A stretch of 64,000 bases of DNA from contig JAPFEH010000006.1 of assembly GCA_026169195.1 (NCBI GenBank), forward strand, positions 23,243-87,242, read 5' to 3'. The translations under genes were made by a program, and so were the position numbers. Each line of letters starts with the position of its first letter. Positions within the stretch are counted from its first letter, which is position 1. Origin of the DNA: Dysosmobacter sp. GTDB taxonomy: Bacteria > Bacillota > Clostridia > Oscillospirales > Oscillospiraceae. The notes beneath the pieces were generated by a model. It was not told the origin of the DNA. It saw only the letters and a list, made by a program, of their open reading frames with translations, and searched no databases. Shown here in pieces: positions 52,215 to 62,127 of this stretch.

Positions 52215-52838
52215 ATGTCTACGATCAAAGTTTTGAACATGGCCGGCGCAGAAGTCGGTACCGTGGAACTCAACGACGCGGTCTTTGGCATCGAGCCCAA
52301 TACCGTTGTTGTGCATGAGGTTGTGAAGAACCACCTCGCCAATTGCAGACAGGGCACCCAGAGCGCCCTGACCCGCGCCGAGGTTTCCGGCGGCGGCAGA
52401 AAGCCCTGGCGTCAGAAGGGTACCGGCCATGCCCGTCAGGGCAGCACCCGTGCTCCCCAGTGGACTCACGGCGGCATCGTGTTTGCCCCGAAGCCCCGGG
52501 ATTACAGCTATGTGCTGAATAAGAAGGTCAAGCGTCTGGCGCTGAAGTCCGTCCTGTCCGCCAAGGCTGCCGAGGGCAAGCTGGTGGTCATCGACTCCAT
52601 CAAGATGGACGCCATCAAGACCGCTGCTTTCCGCAAGTTTCTGGACGCTGTTCAGGTCAACGGCAAGGCTGTGGTTGTGACTCCCGCCGTTGACACCGTC
52701 ATCGTCAAGAGCGCCCGCAACATCCCCGGCGTACTGACCACCGCTGCCAACATGCTGAACGTTTATGACATCATCAACGCCCAGTATCTGGTGGTGGATC
52801 AGGCTGCCCTCGCTACCATCGAGGAGGTGTACGCATAA
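52215..52838 (+). CDS. rplD: 50S ribosomal protein L4
   Basis: A 207-aa L4 with standard motifs: the exit-tunnel loop KPWRQKGTGHARQGSTRAPQWTHGG and the beta-alpha fold. GAAAGGGGTGCG lies upstream of ATG. Its stop shares an A with the rplW start (52838). In E. coli L4 represses its own operon; whether that applies here is unknown. Confidence 0.97.
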   Translation: MSTIKVLNMAGAEVGTVELNDAVFGIEPNTVVVHEVVKNHLANCRQGTQSALTRAEVSGGGRKPWRQKGTGHARQGSTRAPQWTHGGIVFAPKPRDYSYVLNKKVKRLALKSVLSAKAAEGKLVVIDSIKMDAIKTAAFRKFLDAVQVNGKAVVVTPAVDTVIVKSARNIPGVLTTAANMLNVYDIINAQYLVVDQAALATIEEVYA

Positions 52839-53131
52839 TGACTGCTTACGATATCATTATCCGTCCTATCATCACCGAGCGTGCTATGGCCGGCGCTGCC
52901 GACAAGAAGTACGTGTTCGAAGTTGCCAAGAACGCAGGCAAGGTTGAGATCAAGAAGGCCGTTGAAGAGATCTTCGGCGTGAAGGTCGCTTCCGTCAACA
53001 CCCTGAATGTTCTCGGCAAGGAAAAGCGCATGGGCGCTGCCCGCCCCGGCATGACCCGGAGCTGGAAGAAGGCCTATGTCCAGCTGACCGCTGATTCCAA
53101 GACCATCGAATTCTTCGAAGGCATGGTCTGA
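52838..53131 (+). CDS. rplW: 50S ribosomal protein L23
   Basis: A 97-aa L23 near the tunnel exit, a docking site for trigger factor and SRP. Motifs RPIITERAMAGAADKKYVFEVAKNAGK and KKAVEEIFGVKVASVNTLNV are intact. It overlaps rplD by one base (TAATG). Confidence 0.96.
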   Translation: MTAYDIIIRPIITERAMAGAADKKYVFEVAKNAGKVEIKKAVEEIFGVKVASVNTLNVLGKEKRMGAARPGMTRSWKKAYVQLTADSKTIEFFEGMV

Positions 53132-53154
53132 TAACGGAAGGAGAGTAAAGCGAT

Positions 53155-53988
53155 ATGTCTATCAAAACCTTTAAGCCGACGACTCCCTCCCGCCGTCAGA
53201 TGACGGTCTCCGGTTTCGACGGCATTGATAAGAAGGCCAAGCCCGAGCCCAGCCTGACCGAGCCTCTGAAGAAGAGCTCCGGCCGCAACAGCTATGGCCG
53301 CATCACCGTCCGCCATCGCGGCGGCGGCAACAAGCGCAAGTACCGCATCATCGACTTCAAGCGCGACAAGATCGGCTCTGCCACCGTGCTGCGTCTGGAG
53401 TATGACCCCAACCGCAGCGCCAACATTGCCCTGATCCAGTATGAGGACGGCGAGAAGCGCTACATTCTGGCTCCCGTGGGCCTGAAGGCCGGCCACAAGA
53501 TCATGACCGGTCCCGACGCCGACATCCTGCCCGGCAACGCGCTGCCCATCTCCAACATCCCTCTGGGCACCGTGATCCACAACATCGAGCTGCATCCCGG
53601 CAACGGCGCTCAGCTGGTTCGTGCCGCCGGCACCTCTGCTCAGCTGATGGCCAAGGAGGGCAACGACGCCCAGATCCGGATGCCGTCCGGCGAGGTCCGC
53701 ATTGTGCGTACCAACTGCTATGCCACCATCGGTCAGGTCGGCAACATCGAGCATGAGAACATCAACATCGGCAAGGCCGGCCGGAAGCGTCACATGGGTT
53801 GGCGTCCTACCGTCCGCGGCTCTGTCATGAACCCCAATGACCACCCCCACGGCGGCGGCGAGGGCCGTGCCCCTGTCGGCCGGTCCGGGCCTGTCACTCC
53901 TTGGGGCAAGCCCGCTCTGGGTTACAAGACCCGCAAGGGTAAGAACCCCACCAATAAGTTCATTGTGAAGCGTCGCAATGAGAAGTAA
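53155..53988 (+). CDS. rplB: 50S ribosomal protein L2
   Basis: A 277-aa L2 of standard length. The conserved [41 protein letters not shown] and C-terminal [20 protein letters not shown] (with the functionally important His) are present. L2 is needed for subunit joining and peptidyl transfer. GGAGAG lies upstream. Confidence 0.97.
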   Translation: MSIKTFKPTTPSRRQMTVSGFDGIDKKAKPEPSLTEPLKKSSGRNSYGRITVRHRGGGNKRKYRIIDFKRDKIGSATVLRLEYDPNRSANIALIQYEDGEKRYILAPVGLKAGHKIMTGPDADILPGNALPISNIPLGTVIHNIELHPGNGAQLVRAAGTSAQLMAKEGNDAQIRMPSGEVRIVRTNCYATIGQVGNIEHENINIGKAGRKRHMGWRPTVRGSVMNPNDHPHGGGEGRAPVGRSGPVTPWGKPALGYKTRKGKNPTNKFIVKRRNEK

Positions 53989-54002
53989 GGAGGCAAGGTA
54001 AT

Positions 54003-54263
54003 ATGAGCAGATCTGTTAAAAAAGGCCCCTATGTTGCCCCTGAGCTTCTGAAGCGGGTCGAGGAAATGAACGAGAAGAACGAAAAGAAGGTTCTGAAGAC
54101 CTGGAGCCGCAGCTCCACCATCTTCCCTGCCTTCGTCGGTCACACCATTGCTGTTCACGATGGCCGCAAGCACGTGCCCGTCTATGTTCAGGAGGACATG
54201 GTCGGTCACAAGCTGGGTGAGTTCGCTCCCACCCGCACGTTCCGCGGTCATCGCAAAGACTGA
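54003..54263 (+). CDS. rpsS: 30S ribosomal protein S19
   Basis: An 86-aa S19 in the 30S head, contacting S13. [43 protein letters not shown] and the end [13 protein letters not shown] are signatures. AGGAGG is upstream. Confidence 0.97.
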   Translation: MSRSVKKGPYVAPELLKRVEEMNEKNEKKVLKTWSRSSTIFPAFVGHTIAVHDGRKHVPVYVQEDMVGHKLGEFAPTRTFRGHRKD

Positions 54264-54281
54264 TAAAGGAGGATGCTGAAC

Positions 54282-54626
54282 ATGGAAAACAAGATCGCTA
54301 AAGCCCATCTGCGCTATGTCCGCATTTCTCCCCGCAAGATCCAGATCGTCTGCGATCTGATCCGCGGCAAGGATGCCGGCACTGCCATGGCCATCCTGAT
54401 GCAGACCAACAAGGCCGCTTCCGAGCCTCTGATGAAGCTCCTGAAGAGCGCCTGCGCCAACGCTGAGAACAACTTCAGCATGGACCCCGCGAAGCTCGTG
54501 GTGTCCGAGGTGTTCGCCACTCCCGGTCCCATCCTGAAGCGGATGATGCCCCGGGCTCAGGGCCGCGCCTATCGTATCAATAAGCGCACTTCTCACGTCA
54601 CCCTGACTGTGGCGGAAAAGGCATAA
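54282..54626 (+). CDS. rplV: 50S ribosomal protein L22
   Basis: A 114-aa L22. [24 protein letters not shown] starts the fold, and the tunnel loop [18 protein letters not shown] is intact. I use ATG 54282, because at ATG 54273 the AGGAGG would touch the start codon; AAAGGAGG is 9 nt before 54282. Confidence 0.95.
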   Translation: MENKIAKAHLRYVRISPRKIQIVCDLIRGKDAGTAMAILMQTNKAASEPLMKLLKSACANAENNFSMDPAKLVVSEVFATPGPILKRMMPRAQGRAYRINKRTSHVTLTVAEKA

Positions 54627-54644
54627 GAGAGAGGAGAACAGTTT

Positions 54645-55517
54645 ATGGGACAGAAAGTGAATCCCCACGGCCTGCGCGTGGGCGTCATCAAAGACTGGGA
54701 TTCCCGTTGGTATGCCAGTGATGAGAAGGTCGGCGACCTGATCGTGGAGGATCAGAAGATCCGGAAGTACCTGAAGAAGACCCTGTACGGCGCCGGCGTG
54801 CCCAAGATCGAAATTGAGCGCAGCGCTGACGTTGTGACCATCTACCTGCACTGCGCCCGTCCCGGTGTTGTCATCGGCAAGGGCGGCGAGCAGATCGAGC
54901 AGTATCGTCTGGCTGTGGAGAAGATGATCGGCAAGAAGGTCAAGCTGAACATCGTTGAGGTCCGCAACCCTGATATGAACGCACAGCTGGTGGCTGAGAA
55001 CATTGCTCAGCAGCTGGAAAAGCGTATTTCCCACCGCCGCGCCATGAAGAACTCCATGGCCCGCGCCATGCGCGCCGGTGCCAAGGGCATCAAGGTCTGC
55101 TGCTCCGGCCGTCTGGGCGGACGCGAGATCGCCGGCGTGGAGCACTATCACGAGGGCACCATCCCTCTGCAGACCATCCGTGCCGACATTGAGTACGGTT
55201 TCGCAGAGGCTGCCACTACGTTCGGCCGCATCGGCGTGAAGGTGTGGATCTACAAGGGCGAGGTTCTCTCTCAGACCCTGCGCACCACTCCCCGTACCAT
55301 GGACACCTCCAAGCCCTATCAGGAGCGTCGTGAGCGTCGTCCCCGTCGTGACGGCGATCGTCGCGGCGGCTTCAACCGCGGCGGTCAGGGCGGCTTCAAC
55401 CGCGATCGTCAGAACGGCGGCTTCAACCGCAACGGTCAGGGCCGTCCTCAGGGCGGGTTCAACCGCAATGGTCAGGGCCGTCCCGCAGCCCCTGTTAAGG
55501 AAGGAGGAGCCCAGTAA
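54645..55517 (+). CDS. rpsC: 30S ribosomal protein S3 with Gly/Arg/Asn-rich tail
   Basis: A 290-aa S3, about 70 residues longer than the usual 218. The KH domain ([16 protein letters not shown]) and C-terminal domain ([25 protein letters not shown]) are normal. From about residue 225 the protein continues [17 protein letters not shown] with four or more GGFNR-type repeats ([22 protein letters not shown]). Such tails are known in some Clostridia but not in most S3; it may bind RNA. The gene stop overlaps rplP by one base. Confidence 0.96.
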   Translation: MGQKVNPHGLRVGVIKDWDSRWYASDEKVGDLIVEDQKIRKYLKKTLYGAGVPKIEIERSADVVTIYLHCARPGVVIGKGGEQIEQYRLAVEKMIGKKVKLNIVEVRNPDMNAQLVAENIAQQLEKRISHRRAMKNSMARAMRAGAKGIKVCCSGRLGGREIAGVEHYHEGTIPLQTIRADIEYGFAEAATTFGRIGVKVWIYKGEVLSQTLRTTPRTMDTSKPYQERRERRPRRDGDRRGGFNRGGQGGFNRDRQNGGFNRNGQGRPQGGFNRNGQGRPAAPVKEGGAQ

Positions 55518-55939
55518 TGTTAATGCCCAAGAGAGTCAAATACCGCCGCATGCAGCGCGGCCGTATGACCGGCAAGGCCACCCGCGGCAACACCGTCGCT
55601 TACGGCGAGTGGGGTCTGGTGGCTGAGGAGCCCGGCTGGATCAAGAGCAACCAGATCGAGGCTGCCCGTATTGCCATGACCCGTTACACCAAGCGTGGCG
55701 GTCAGGTCTGGATCAAGATTTTCCCCGATAAGTCCGTTACCATGAGAGCTGCCGACTCCCGTATGGGTTCCGGTAAGGGCAACCCCGAGTACTGGGTTGC
55801 TGTTGTGAAGCCCGGCCGTGTCATGTTTGAGATCGCCGGTGTGCCCGAAGAAGTTGCCCGCGAGGCGCTGCGTCTGGCCAGCCACAAGCTGCCCATCAAG
55901 ACAAAGGTGATCGCCCGCACTGAGGAAGCAGGTGAGTAA
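55517..55939 (+). CDS. rplP: 50S ribosomal protein L16
   Basis: A 140-aa L16 with [25 protein letters not shown] and the A-site contact region [21 protein letters not shown] intact. It is needed for 50S peptidyl-transferase positioning. GGAGGAG is in the rpsC end. Confidence 0.97.
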   Translation: MLMPKRVKYRRMQRGRMTGKATRGNTVAYGEWGLVAEEPGWIKSNQIEAARIAMTRYTKRGGQVWIKIFPDKSVTMRAADSRMGSGKGNPEYWVAVVKPGRVMFEIAGVPEEVAREALRLASHKLPIKTKVIARTEEAGE

Positions 55940-55940
55940 G

Positions 55941-56141
55941 ATGAAGGCAAGTGAAATCCGTAAGATGACCCCTGAGCAGCTGAATGAGAAGCTGGCTGGC
56001 CTGAAGAAGGACCTGTTCTATCTGCGTATGCAGCATGCTACCAATCAGCTGGATAACCCCGTGAAGATCCGCGAGACCAAGCACGACATTGCCCGAGTCA
56101 AGACCGTGCTGGCGGAACTCGCCGCTTCCGACAAGCAGTAA
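55941..56141 (+). CDS. rpmC: 50S ribosomal protein L29
   Basis: A 66-aa L29: MKASEIRKMTPEQLNEKLAGLKKDLFYLR and ETKHDIARVKTVLAEL are the family features. I use ATG 55941, where the MKA start matches the family; GTG 55932 would add three residues and overlap the rplP stop. Confidence 0.94.
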   Translation: MKASEIRKMTPEQLNEKLAGLKKDLFYLRMQHATNQLDNPVKIRETKHDIARVKTVLAELAASDKQ

Positions 56142-56158
56142 GAAGGAGGTAAGCGAAC

Positions 56159-56425
56159 ATGAACGAAGAAATCAGAACTTCCTCCCGGAAGACCCGCGTT
56201 GGCAAGGTCGTTTCCGACAAGATGGACAAGACCGTGGTCGTCGCCATCGAAGACCGCGTTGCCCATCCCCTGTATAAGAAGATCGTTGGCCGCACCTACA
56301 AGCTGAAGGCTCATGACGAGCAGAACGCCTGCGGCATCGGCGATACCGTGAAGGTGATGGAGACCCGCCCCCTGTCCAAGGACAAGCGCTGGCGCGTGGT
56401 TGAGATCATTGAAAAAGCGAAGTAA
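56159..56425 (+). CDS. rpsQ: 30S ribosomal protein S17
   Basis: An 88-aa S17 with the OB-fold signature [27 protein letters not shown] and [23 protein letters not shown]. It binds 16S rRNA early in assembly. AGGAGG precedes ATG. Confidence 0.97.
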   Translation: MNEEIRTSSRKTRVGKVVSDKMDKTVVVAIEDRVAHPLYKKIVGRTYKLKAHDEQNACGIGDTVKVMETRPLSKDKRWRVVEIIEKAK

Positions 56426-56439
56426 GGAGGTGCCGAAGT

Positions 56440-56808
56440 ATGATTCAGCAGGAGTCTTTTCTGAAAGTCGCCGATAATACCGGCGCCAAAGAGATCAAGT
56501 GCATCCGCGTTCTGGGCGGCTCCGGCCGGAAGTTCGGCAACATCGGTGATGTGATCGTGGCTTCCGTCCGCAAGTCCACTCCCGGCGGCACCGTGAAAAA
56601 GGGCGAGGTCGTGAAGGCTGTCATCGTCCGCAGCGCCAAGGGCGTCCGTCGTGCTGACGGCACCTATGTCCGCTTTGATGACAATGCCGCCGTCCTGATC
56701 AAGGATGACCACAACCCCAGAGGTACCCGTATCTTTGGGCCTGTGGCTCGCGAGCTGCGTGACAAGGATTACATGAAGATCCTGTCTCTCGCCCCCGAAG
56801 TGATTTGA
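56440..56808 (+). CDS. rplN: 50S ribosomal protein L14
   Basis: A 122-aa L14 of exact typical length: [27 protein letters not shown] and [19 protein letters not shown]. It forms bridge B8. AGGAGG upstream. Confidence 0.97.
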   Translation: MIQQESFLKVADNTGAKEIKCIRVLGGSGRKFGNIGDVIVASVRKSTPGGTVKKGEVVKAVIVRSAKGVRRADGTYVRFDDNAAVLIKDDHNPRGTRIFGPVARELRDKDYMKILSLAPEVI

Positions 56809-56822
56809 GGAGGGCAGCGAAA

Positions 56823-57134
56823 ATGGCTATGAACGTAAAGAAGGGCGATACCGTTATCGTCCTGTCCGGTAAGGACAAGGGTAAGCAGGGCAAGGTGCTG
56901 GGCACCGTTCCCGGCTCCCTGAAGGTGGTTGTGGAAGGCATCAACATGGTGACCTGCCACGTGAAGCCTCGCCGTCAGGGCGAGGAGGGCGGCATCGTCA
57001 AGCGCGAGGCTGCCATCGCCGCCTGCAAGGTGCAGGTGGTCTGCCCCAAGTGCTCTAAGGCCACCCGCGTGGCCCATAAGGTTGAGGGCGGCAAGAAGAC
57101 CCGCGTGTGCAAGCACTGCGGCGCTGAGCTGTAA
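56823..57134 (+). CDS. rplX: 50S ribosomal protein L24
   Basis: A 103-aa L24 with the KOW motif (KKGDTVIVLSGKDKGKQGKV) and a C-terminal CPKC...CKHC pair that could bind zinc. I chose ATG 56823 (GGAGGG 9 nt upstream); the TTG track start lies in the rplN end. Confidence 0.96.
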   Translation: MAMNVKKGDTVIVLSGKDKGKQGKVLGTVPGSLKVVVEGINMVTCHVKPRRQGEEGGIVKREAAIAACKVQVVCPKCSKATRVAHKVEGGKKTRVCKHCGAEL

Positions 57135-57153
57135 GAAAGGAGCGTAAGGCAAA

Positions 57154-57693
57154 ATGGCTAGAATGAAAGAACTGTACACTGCCGAAGTCGCACCCGCTCT
57201 GATGAAGCAGTTCGGCTACAAGAGCGTGATGCAGATCCCCAAGATCGACAAGGTGGTCGTGAACGTGGGCTGCGGCGAAGCTCGTGAAAATGCGAAGGTT
57301 CTGGAGAATGTTGTGGGCGACCTCGGTAAGATCACCGGTCAGAAGCCCGTCATCACCAAGGCCCGCAAGTCCATCGCCAACTTTAAGCTGCGTGAGGATA
57401 TGCCCATCGGCGCAAAAGTGACTCTGCGCGGCGACAAGATGTGGGAGTTCCTGGACCGTCTGTTCAACGTGGCTCTGCCCCGTGTCCGTGACTTTCAGGG
57501 CATCAACCCCAACTCCTTTGACGGCCGCGGCAACTATGCTCTGGGCATCAAGGAGCAGCTGATCTTCCCCGAGATCGAGTACGATAAGATCGACAAGATC
57601 CGCGGCATGGATGTGGTCATCTGCACCACTGCTGAAACCGATGAAGAGGCCCGCGAGCTGCTCAAGCTGGTCGGCGCTCCCTTCGCCCGCTAA
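57154..57693 (+). CDS. rplE: 50S ribosomal protein L5
   Basis: A 179-aa L5 contacting 5S rRNA and P-site t[42 protein letters not shown] and [18 protein letters not shown] are family signatures. Confidence 0.97.
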   Translation: MARMKELYTAEVAPALMKQFGYKSVMQIPKIDKVVVNVGCGEARENAKVLENVVGDLGKITGQKPVITKARKSIANFKLREDMPIGAKVTLRGDKMWEFLDRLFNVALPRVRDFQGINPNSFDGRGNYALGIKEQLIFPEIEYDKIDKIRGMDVVICTTAETDEEARELLKLVGAPFAR

Positions 57694-57707
57694 GGAGGAA
57701 GAGTCAA

Positions 57708-57893
57708 ATGGCTAAGAAATCTATGATCCTGAAGCAGCAGGCTCCTGCGAAGTTCTCTACTCGCAAGTACAACCGCTGCAAGCTGTGCGGCCGCCCTCAC
57801 GCCTACCTGCGTGATTACGGCGTGTGCCGTATCTGCTTCCGGGAGCTGGCCTATAAGGGCGAGATCCCCGGTGTCCGCAAGGCTTCTTTCTAA
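57708..57893 (+). CDS. rpsZ: 30S ribosomal protein S14, zinc-binding (type Z)
   Basis: A 61-aa S14 with four zinc cysteines (CKLC-x12-CRIC), so the zinc type rather than the 89-aa zinc-free paralog. [17 protein letters not shown] and [21 protein letters not shown] fit. A new promoter and leader follow it. Confidence 0.97.
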   Translation: MAKKSMILKQQAPAKFSTRKYNRCKLCGRPHAYLRDYGVCRICFRELAYKGEIPGVRKASF

Positions 57894-58199
57894 AAAAATA
57901 ACATTGGCACAGCGAAAAATACTTGACGAACGGCAGTTCATCTGGTACGCTAGTAAAGTGGGACATTTCTGTGGAAATGTTCCCACTGTGCCATGTTCAG
58001 AAGTCCGTTTTGCGGAAAAAGATCTGGCGAATTTCATTTTTGTAACCAAAGCCTTTGATATGGGGCTTTCGGTGATTCGGATGGCGAAAGGTCACGACCA
58101 ATTGGGCACACATGCGCGAGCAGACTACTCCATTGGCCATGATACCTCGCTGCCGCAGCGGTCCGCTGGACCGCAACTCTAAAATAGGAGGATTTAACC
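57894..58199 (+). other. 306-nt region between rpsZ and rpsH with internal promoter and leader
   Basis: An exceptionally long gap in an otherwise packed operon. It contains TTGACG-N17-TACGCT (57923-57951), the hairpin GTGGGACATTTC-TGTG-GAAATGTTCCCAC (57957-57987), nested in a GGCACAG/CTGTGCC pair, and GCGGTCC-GCT-GGACCGC (58158-58174) shortly before the rpsH RBS. Reading frames there have no coding character. Confidence 0.55.
57923..57951 (+). promoter_or_regulatory. Internal promoter before rpsH
   Basis: TTGACG, 17-bp spacer, TACGCT. The -35 has one mismatch, the -10 two. Confidence 0.6.
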
Positions 58200-58598
58200 A
58201 TGCATATCACCGATCCTGTTGCGGATATGCTGACCCGCATCCGCAACGCAAACAGTGCCAAGCACGACACCGTGGATGTTCCCGCTTCCAACATGAAGAA
58301 GAGCATTGCTCAGATTCTGCTGGACGAGGGCTACATCAAGAACTTCACCGTGGTGGAGGACGGCCTTCAGGGCATGATCCACATCACTTTGAAGTACAAC
58401 GCCGGCAAAGAGAAGGTCATCACCGGCCTGCGCCGCGTTTCCAAGCCCGGTCTGCGCGTTTATGTGGGCGCCGATGAGCTGCCCCGTGTGCTCCGCGGTC
58501 TGGGTATCGCCATCATTTCTACGTCCAAGGGCGTCATGACCGACAAGAAGGCTCGCGAGCTGCATGTCGGCGGCGAGGTCCTGGCATTCGTCTGGTAA
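58200..58598 (+). CDS. rpsH: 30S ribosomal protein S8
   Basis: A 132-aa S8 of exact typical length: [21 protein letters not shown], and [26 protein letters not shown] at the end. S8 organises the 16S central domain and is an autoregulator of the spc operon in E. coli. TAGGAGG upstream. Confidence 0.97.
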   Translation: MHITDPVADMLTRIRNANSAKHDTVDVPASNMKKSIAQILLDEGYIKNFTVVEDGLQGMIHITLKYNAGKEKVITGLRRVSKPGLRVYVGADELPRVLRGLGIAIISTSKGVMTDKKARELHVGGEVLAFVW

Positions 58599-58613
58599 GG
58601 AGGGTATTTAACA

Positions 58614-59159
58614 ATGTCTAGAATTGGCAGAATGCCCATTACCGTTCCCGCCGGCGTGACCGTGAATGTTGCCGACGGCAACGTGGTCACCGTAAAGGGA
58701 CCGAAGGGCGAACTGACTCGTGCTCTGCGCACGGAAATGATCATTAATCAGGAAGGTAATACGATCACCGTGAGCCGTCCTTCCGATGACAAGCTGCACC
58801 GCAGCCTGCACGGCCTGACCCGCACGCTGCTCCAGAACATGATCGTCGGTGTGACCGACGGCTTCAAGAAGGAGCTGGATGTGAACGGTGTCGGTTACCG
58901 TGTCGCCAAGGAGGGGAAGAATCTGGTCATGAACCTGGGCTATTCTCATCAGGTGATCGTTCCGGAGATCGAGGGTATCACCATTGATGTCCCCGCTCCC
59001 AATAAAATCGTGGTCAGTGGCTGCGACAAGCAGACAGTTGGTCAGTTTGCCGCTGAGATCCGCGAGAAGCGTCCTCCCGAGCCTTATAAGGGTAAGGGCA
59101 TCAAGTATGTTGACGAAGTGATCCGCCGCAAGGTGGGTAAGACCGGCGCTAAGAAGTAA
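58614..59159 (+). CDS. rplF: 50S ribosomal protein L6
   Basis: A 181-aa L6 with [40 protein letters not shown] and the C-terminal [10 protein letters not shown]-type end. Binds 23S rRNA near the factor-binding site. AGGAGGG upstream. Confidence 0.97.
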   Translation: MSRIGRMPITVPAGVTVNVADGNVVTVKGPKGELTRALRTEMIINQEGNTITVSRPSDDKLHRSLHGLTRTLLQNMIVGVTDGFKKELDVNGVGYRVAKEGKNLVMNLGYSHQVIVPEIEGITIDVPAPNKIVVSGCDKQTVGQFAAEIREKRPPEPYKGKGIKYVDEVIRRKVGKTGAKK

Positions 59160-59173
59160 GGAGGTGTGCCGAT

Positions 59174-59533
59174 ATGATTAAGAGACCCAATACCAACGCT
59201 CAGCGCATGAAGCGCCATAAGCGCGTTCGTGCCAAGATTTCCGGCACTGCCGCTACGCCGCGCCTGAACGTGTTCCGCAGCGAGGCCAACATTTATGCTC
59301 AGGTCATTGACGATGTCAACGGCGTGACGCTGGCTTCCGCTTCTTCTTTGGATAAGGCCATCGAAGGTTACGGCGGCAACGTTGCCGCTGCTGCCGCAGT
59401 TGGCAAGCTGGTGGCCGAGCGCGCCAAGGCCAAGGGAATCGAGAATGTGGTCTTTGACCGCGGCGGTTACCTGTATCACGGCCGCGTGAAGGCTCTGGCT
59501 GAGGGCGCCCGTGAAGGCGGCCTGCATTTCTAA
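59174..59533 (+). CDS. rplR: 50S ribosomal protein L18
   Basis: A 119-aa L18 binding 5S r[34 protein letters not shown] and [29 protein letters not shown] upstream. Confidence 0.97.
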   Translation: MIKRPNTNAQRMKRHKRVRAKISGTAATPRLNVFRSEANIYAQVIDDVNGVTLASASSLDKAIEGYGGNVAAAAAVGKLVAERAKAKGIENVVFDRGGYLYHGRVKALAEGAREGGLHF

Positions 59534-59551
59534 GGAAGGAGGAACGATACA

Positions 59552-60052
59552 ATGGCAAGATTTGAAAGAGAGCAGAGCGAGTATATCGAGAAGGTTGTAT
59601 ACCTGAACCGTGTTTCCAAGACGGTGAAGGGCGGCCGTGTTATGAAGTTCTCCGCCCTGGTCGTCGTCGGCGACGGTAAGGGCAAGGTCGGCTACGGCCT
59701 GGGTAAGGCTGCCGAAGTTCCCGAGGCAATCCGCAAGGGCATCGAGGCTGCCAAGAAGAATATGATCACCGTGACTCTGTCCGGAACCACCGTTCCTCAT
59801 GAGACCATCGGTGAGGCCGGCGCCGGCCGCGTGCTGATGAAGCCCGCCGCTCCCGGTACCGGTGTGATCGCCGGCGGCGCTGTGCGTGCCGTCGTCGAGG
59901 CCGCGGGCATTAAGGACATTCGTACCAAGTGCCTGCGTTCCAACAACCCCAACAATGTTGTCGCCGCTGCTTTCCAGGGCCTGAAGAACATGCGTGGTCC
60001 CGAGGAGATCGCCCGCATCCGCGGCAAGAGCGTCGAAGAGATCGTGGGTTAA
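59552..60052 (+). CDS. rpsE: 30S ribosomal protein S5
   Basis: A 166-aa S5 with [29 protein letters not shown] and the accuracy-related loop, [26 protein letters not shown] upstream of ATG. Confidence 0.97.
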   Translation: MARFEREQSEYIEKVVYLNRVSKTVKGGRVMKFSALVVVGDGKGKVGYGLGKAAEVPEAIRKGIEAAKKNMITVTLSGTTVPHETIGEAGAGRVLMKPAAPGTGVIAGGAVRAVVEAAGIKDIRTKCLRSNNPNNVVAAAFQGLKNMRGPEEIARIRGKSVEEIVG

Positions 60053-60065
60053 GGAGGCGCTGAAC

Positions 60066-60248
60066 ATGGCAAACTTAAATATTAAGCTCGTTAAGAGCCT
60101 GAATGGCCGCCTGGAGAAGCAGGTTGCCACCGCACATTCCCTGGGCCTGCGCAAAATCGGTGATATCACCGTGCAGCCCGACAACGACCAGACCCGCGGC
60201 AAGATCGCCAAGATCGGCTATATGCTGCAGGTTACTGAAGTGAAGTAA
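60066..60248 (+). CDS. rpmD: 50S ribosomal protein L30
   Basis: A 60-aa L30: [28 protein letters not shown] and [12 protein letters not shown] use ATG 60066 (AAGGAGG 8 nt upstream); the track start lies in rpsE. Confidence 0.95.
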   Translation: MANLNIKLVKSLNGRLEKQVATAHSLGLRKIGDITVQPDNDQTRGKIAKIGYMLQVTEVK

Positions 60249-60262
60249 GGAGGCACGGAATT

Positions 60263-60703
60263 ATGAAACTGAGCGAACTGTCTCCCGCCGAGGGCTCTGT
60301 CCGCGAGGCTTACCGGAAGGGCCGGGGTGCCGGCTCCGGCAACGGCAAGACCGGCGGCCGCGGTCATAAGGGTCAGAAGGCCCGTTCCGGCGGCAAAGTC
60401 CGCATTGGCTTTGAGGGCGGTCAGATGCCTCTGGCCCGCCGGATCCCCAAGCGCGGCTTCAACAACATTTTCGCAAAGCCCCTGGAGATCATCAACCTCA
60501 ATGCTCTGAATGCATTTGAGGATGGCGAGACCGTCAACGCCGAGGCTCTGCTGGCCAAGGGCATTCTCTCCAAGTGTGAGTATGGCTTCAAGGTTCTGGG
60601 CAACGGCAAGGTCACCAAGAAGGTCAACGTGGAGGCTTCTGCTTTCTCCGCTTCTGCCAAGGAGGCTATCGAGGCAGCAGGCGGAAAGGCAGAGGTGAAG
60701 TAA
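60263..60703 (+). CDS. rplO: 50S ribosomal protein L15
   Basis: A 146-aa L15 with [41 protein letters not shown] and a globular C-terminal domain. Stop is one nt before secY GTG. Confidence 0.97.
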   Translation: MKLSELSPAEGSVREAYRKGRGAGSGNGKTGGRGHKGQKARSGGKVRIGFEGGQMPLARRIPKRGFNNIFAKPLEIINLNALNAFEDGETVNAEALLAKGILSKCEYGFKVLGNGKVTKKVNVEASAFSASAKEAIEAAGGKAEVK

Positions 60704-60704
60704 C

Positions 60705-62111
60705 GTGATCCAGACGATTCGCAAGGCGTGGGGGCTCCCCGAGCTGCGGAAGAAGATCATCTTTACACTCCTCATTCTGCTGATCTTCCGGATCGGCAAC
60801 GCCATCACAGTTCCTTATATTGACAAGGGTGCCTTGGCTTTGCAACTGCAGTCCATGGGCAGCACCTATTTCGGACTGCTGAATACCATCAGCGGCGGCG
60901 CGTTTGCTATGGCAACCGTCTTTGCTTTGAGTATTCAGCCCTATATCAACAGTTCCATTATCATTCAGCTGCTGACCGTTGCCATTCCCTCCTTGGAGCG
61001 TCTGGCCCGGGAGGGCGGCGAAGAAGGCAAGAAGAAGATCCAGTCCATCACCCGCTATACCACGGTGGCAATCGCCATTCTGCAGGCTGTGGGCTACTAC
61101 TTCATGATCAAGCGTTACAACCTGCTGGCTGACGGTGCCGAGGGCATCTGGCCCGCACTGGTGATTGTGGTCACCTTGATCGCCGGTTCTTCTTTCGTGA
61201 TGTGGATGGGCGAGCAGGTCAACGAATTCGGCGTGGGCAATGGCATTTCCATCATCCTGTTTGCCGGCATCGTGGCTCGTGTGCCCAGCATGATCGGCAG
61301 CATGGTGGAGGGTGTCCGGACATGGTCCAGCATCAATTCCGGCGCGCTGACCGCAGCAGGTCTGACGGAATCCTATCAGGCAATGTACAGCGGCTATTCC
61401 GCCGATCAGATTCAGGCCATGGTGGATTCCACCATGAACAGCGCCATTGCTCCTTGGGGCATCCTGCTGATTCTGGTGGGTATTCTGGCACTGATCGTAT
61501 TCATCGTCTTTATCAATGACGCCGAGCGCCGCATTCCCGTGCAGTATGCCAAGCGTCAGGTGGGCCGCAAGATGTACGGCGGCCAGAGCAGCAACCTGCC
61601 CATGAAGGTGAGCATGGCCGGCGTTCTGCCTGTCATCTTTGCCCAGAGCATTGCTTCTCTGCCCATCACTGTCTGGAGTTTCATCGGTGTTCCTGAGCAG
61701 GGCACGGTGTCCTACTCCATCTATCATGCCATCGACACCCAGTCTCCCATCTATATGCTGGTGTACTTCGTGTTGATCATTGGTTTCAGCTATTTCTATT
61801 CCAGCATCCAGTTCAACCCCGTTGAGATCGCCAACAACCTGAAAAAGCAGGGAGGCTTTATCCCCGGCTTCCGTCCGGGCAAGCCCACTGTGGACTTCAT
61901 CAAGAAGGTGCTCAATAAGATCACGCTGTTCGGCGCCATCTATCTGGGCATTGTTGCCATCTGCCCCCTCATCGCGGGCAAGCTGATCGGCAATGACAGC
62001 GTGGCGATCGGCGGTACGTCCGTCATCATCGTGGTCGGTGTGGCGCTGGAGACCGTTAAGGCTCTGGAATCTCAGATGCTGATGCGTCAGTACAAGGGAT
62101 TCCTGGAATAA
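60705..62111 (+). CDS. secY: Preprotein translocase subunit SecY
   Basis: A 468-aa translocon channel with about ten membrane helices. Signature regions FALSIQPYINSSIIIQLLTVAIPSLE and PVQYAKRQVGRKMYGGQSSNLPMKVSMAGVLPVIFAQS are intact. It is about 35 residues longer than usual; the excess is an external loop (AAGLTESYQAMYSGYSADQIQAMVDSTMNS, near 215-250). The start is GTG 60705, one nt after rplO, so translation is coupled. Confidence 0.96.
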   Translation: MIQTIRKAWGLPELRKKIIFTLLILLIFRIGNAITVPYIDKGALALQLQSMGSTYFGLLNTISGGAFAMATVFALSIQPYINSSIIIQLLTVAIPSLERLAREGGEEGKKKIQSITRYTTVAIAILQAVGYYFMIKRYNLLADGAEGIWPALVIVVTLIAGSSFVMWMGEQVNEFGVGNGISIILFAGIVARVPSMIGSMVEGVRTWSSINSGALTAAGLTESYQAMYSGYSADQIQAMVDSTMNSAIAPWGILLILVGILALIVFIVFINDAERRIPVQYAKRQVGRKMYGGQSSNLPMKVSMAGVLPVIFAQSIASLPITVWSFIGVPEQGTVSYSIYHAIDTQSPIYMLVYFVLIIGFSYFYSSIQFNPVEIANNLKKQGGFIPGFRPGKPTVDFIKKVLNKITLFGAIYLGIVAICPLIAGKLIGNDSVAIGGTSVIIVVGVALETVKALESQMLMRQYKGFLE

Positions 62112-62127
62112 GAAAGAGGGCAGTTTT

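Noticed and set aside
55330-55517. Short tandem-like repeat in rpsC considered as CRISPR-like or satellite
   Set aside because: The period follows codons for GGFNR repeats within a normal gene, with no spacers.
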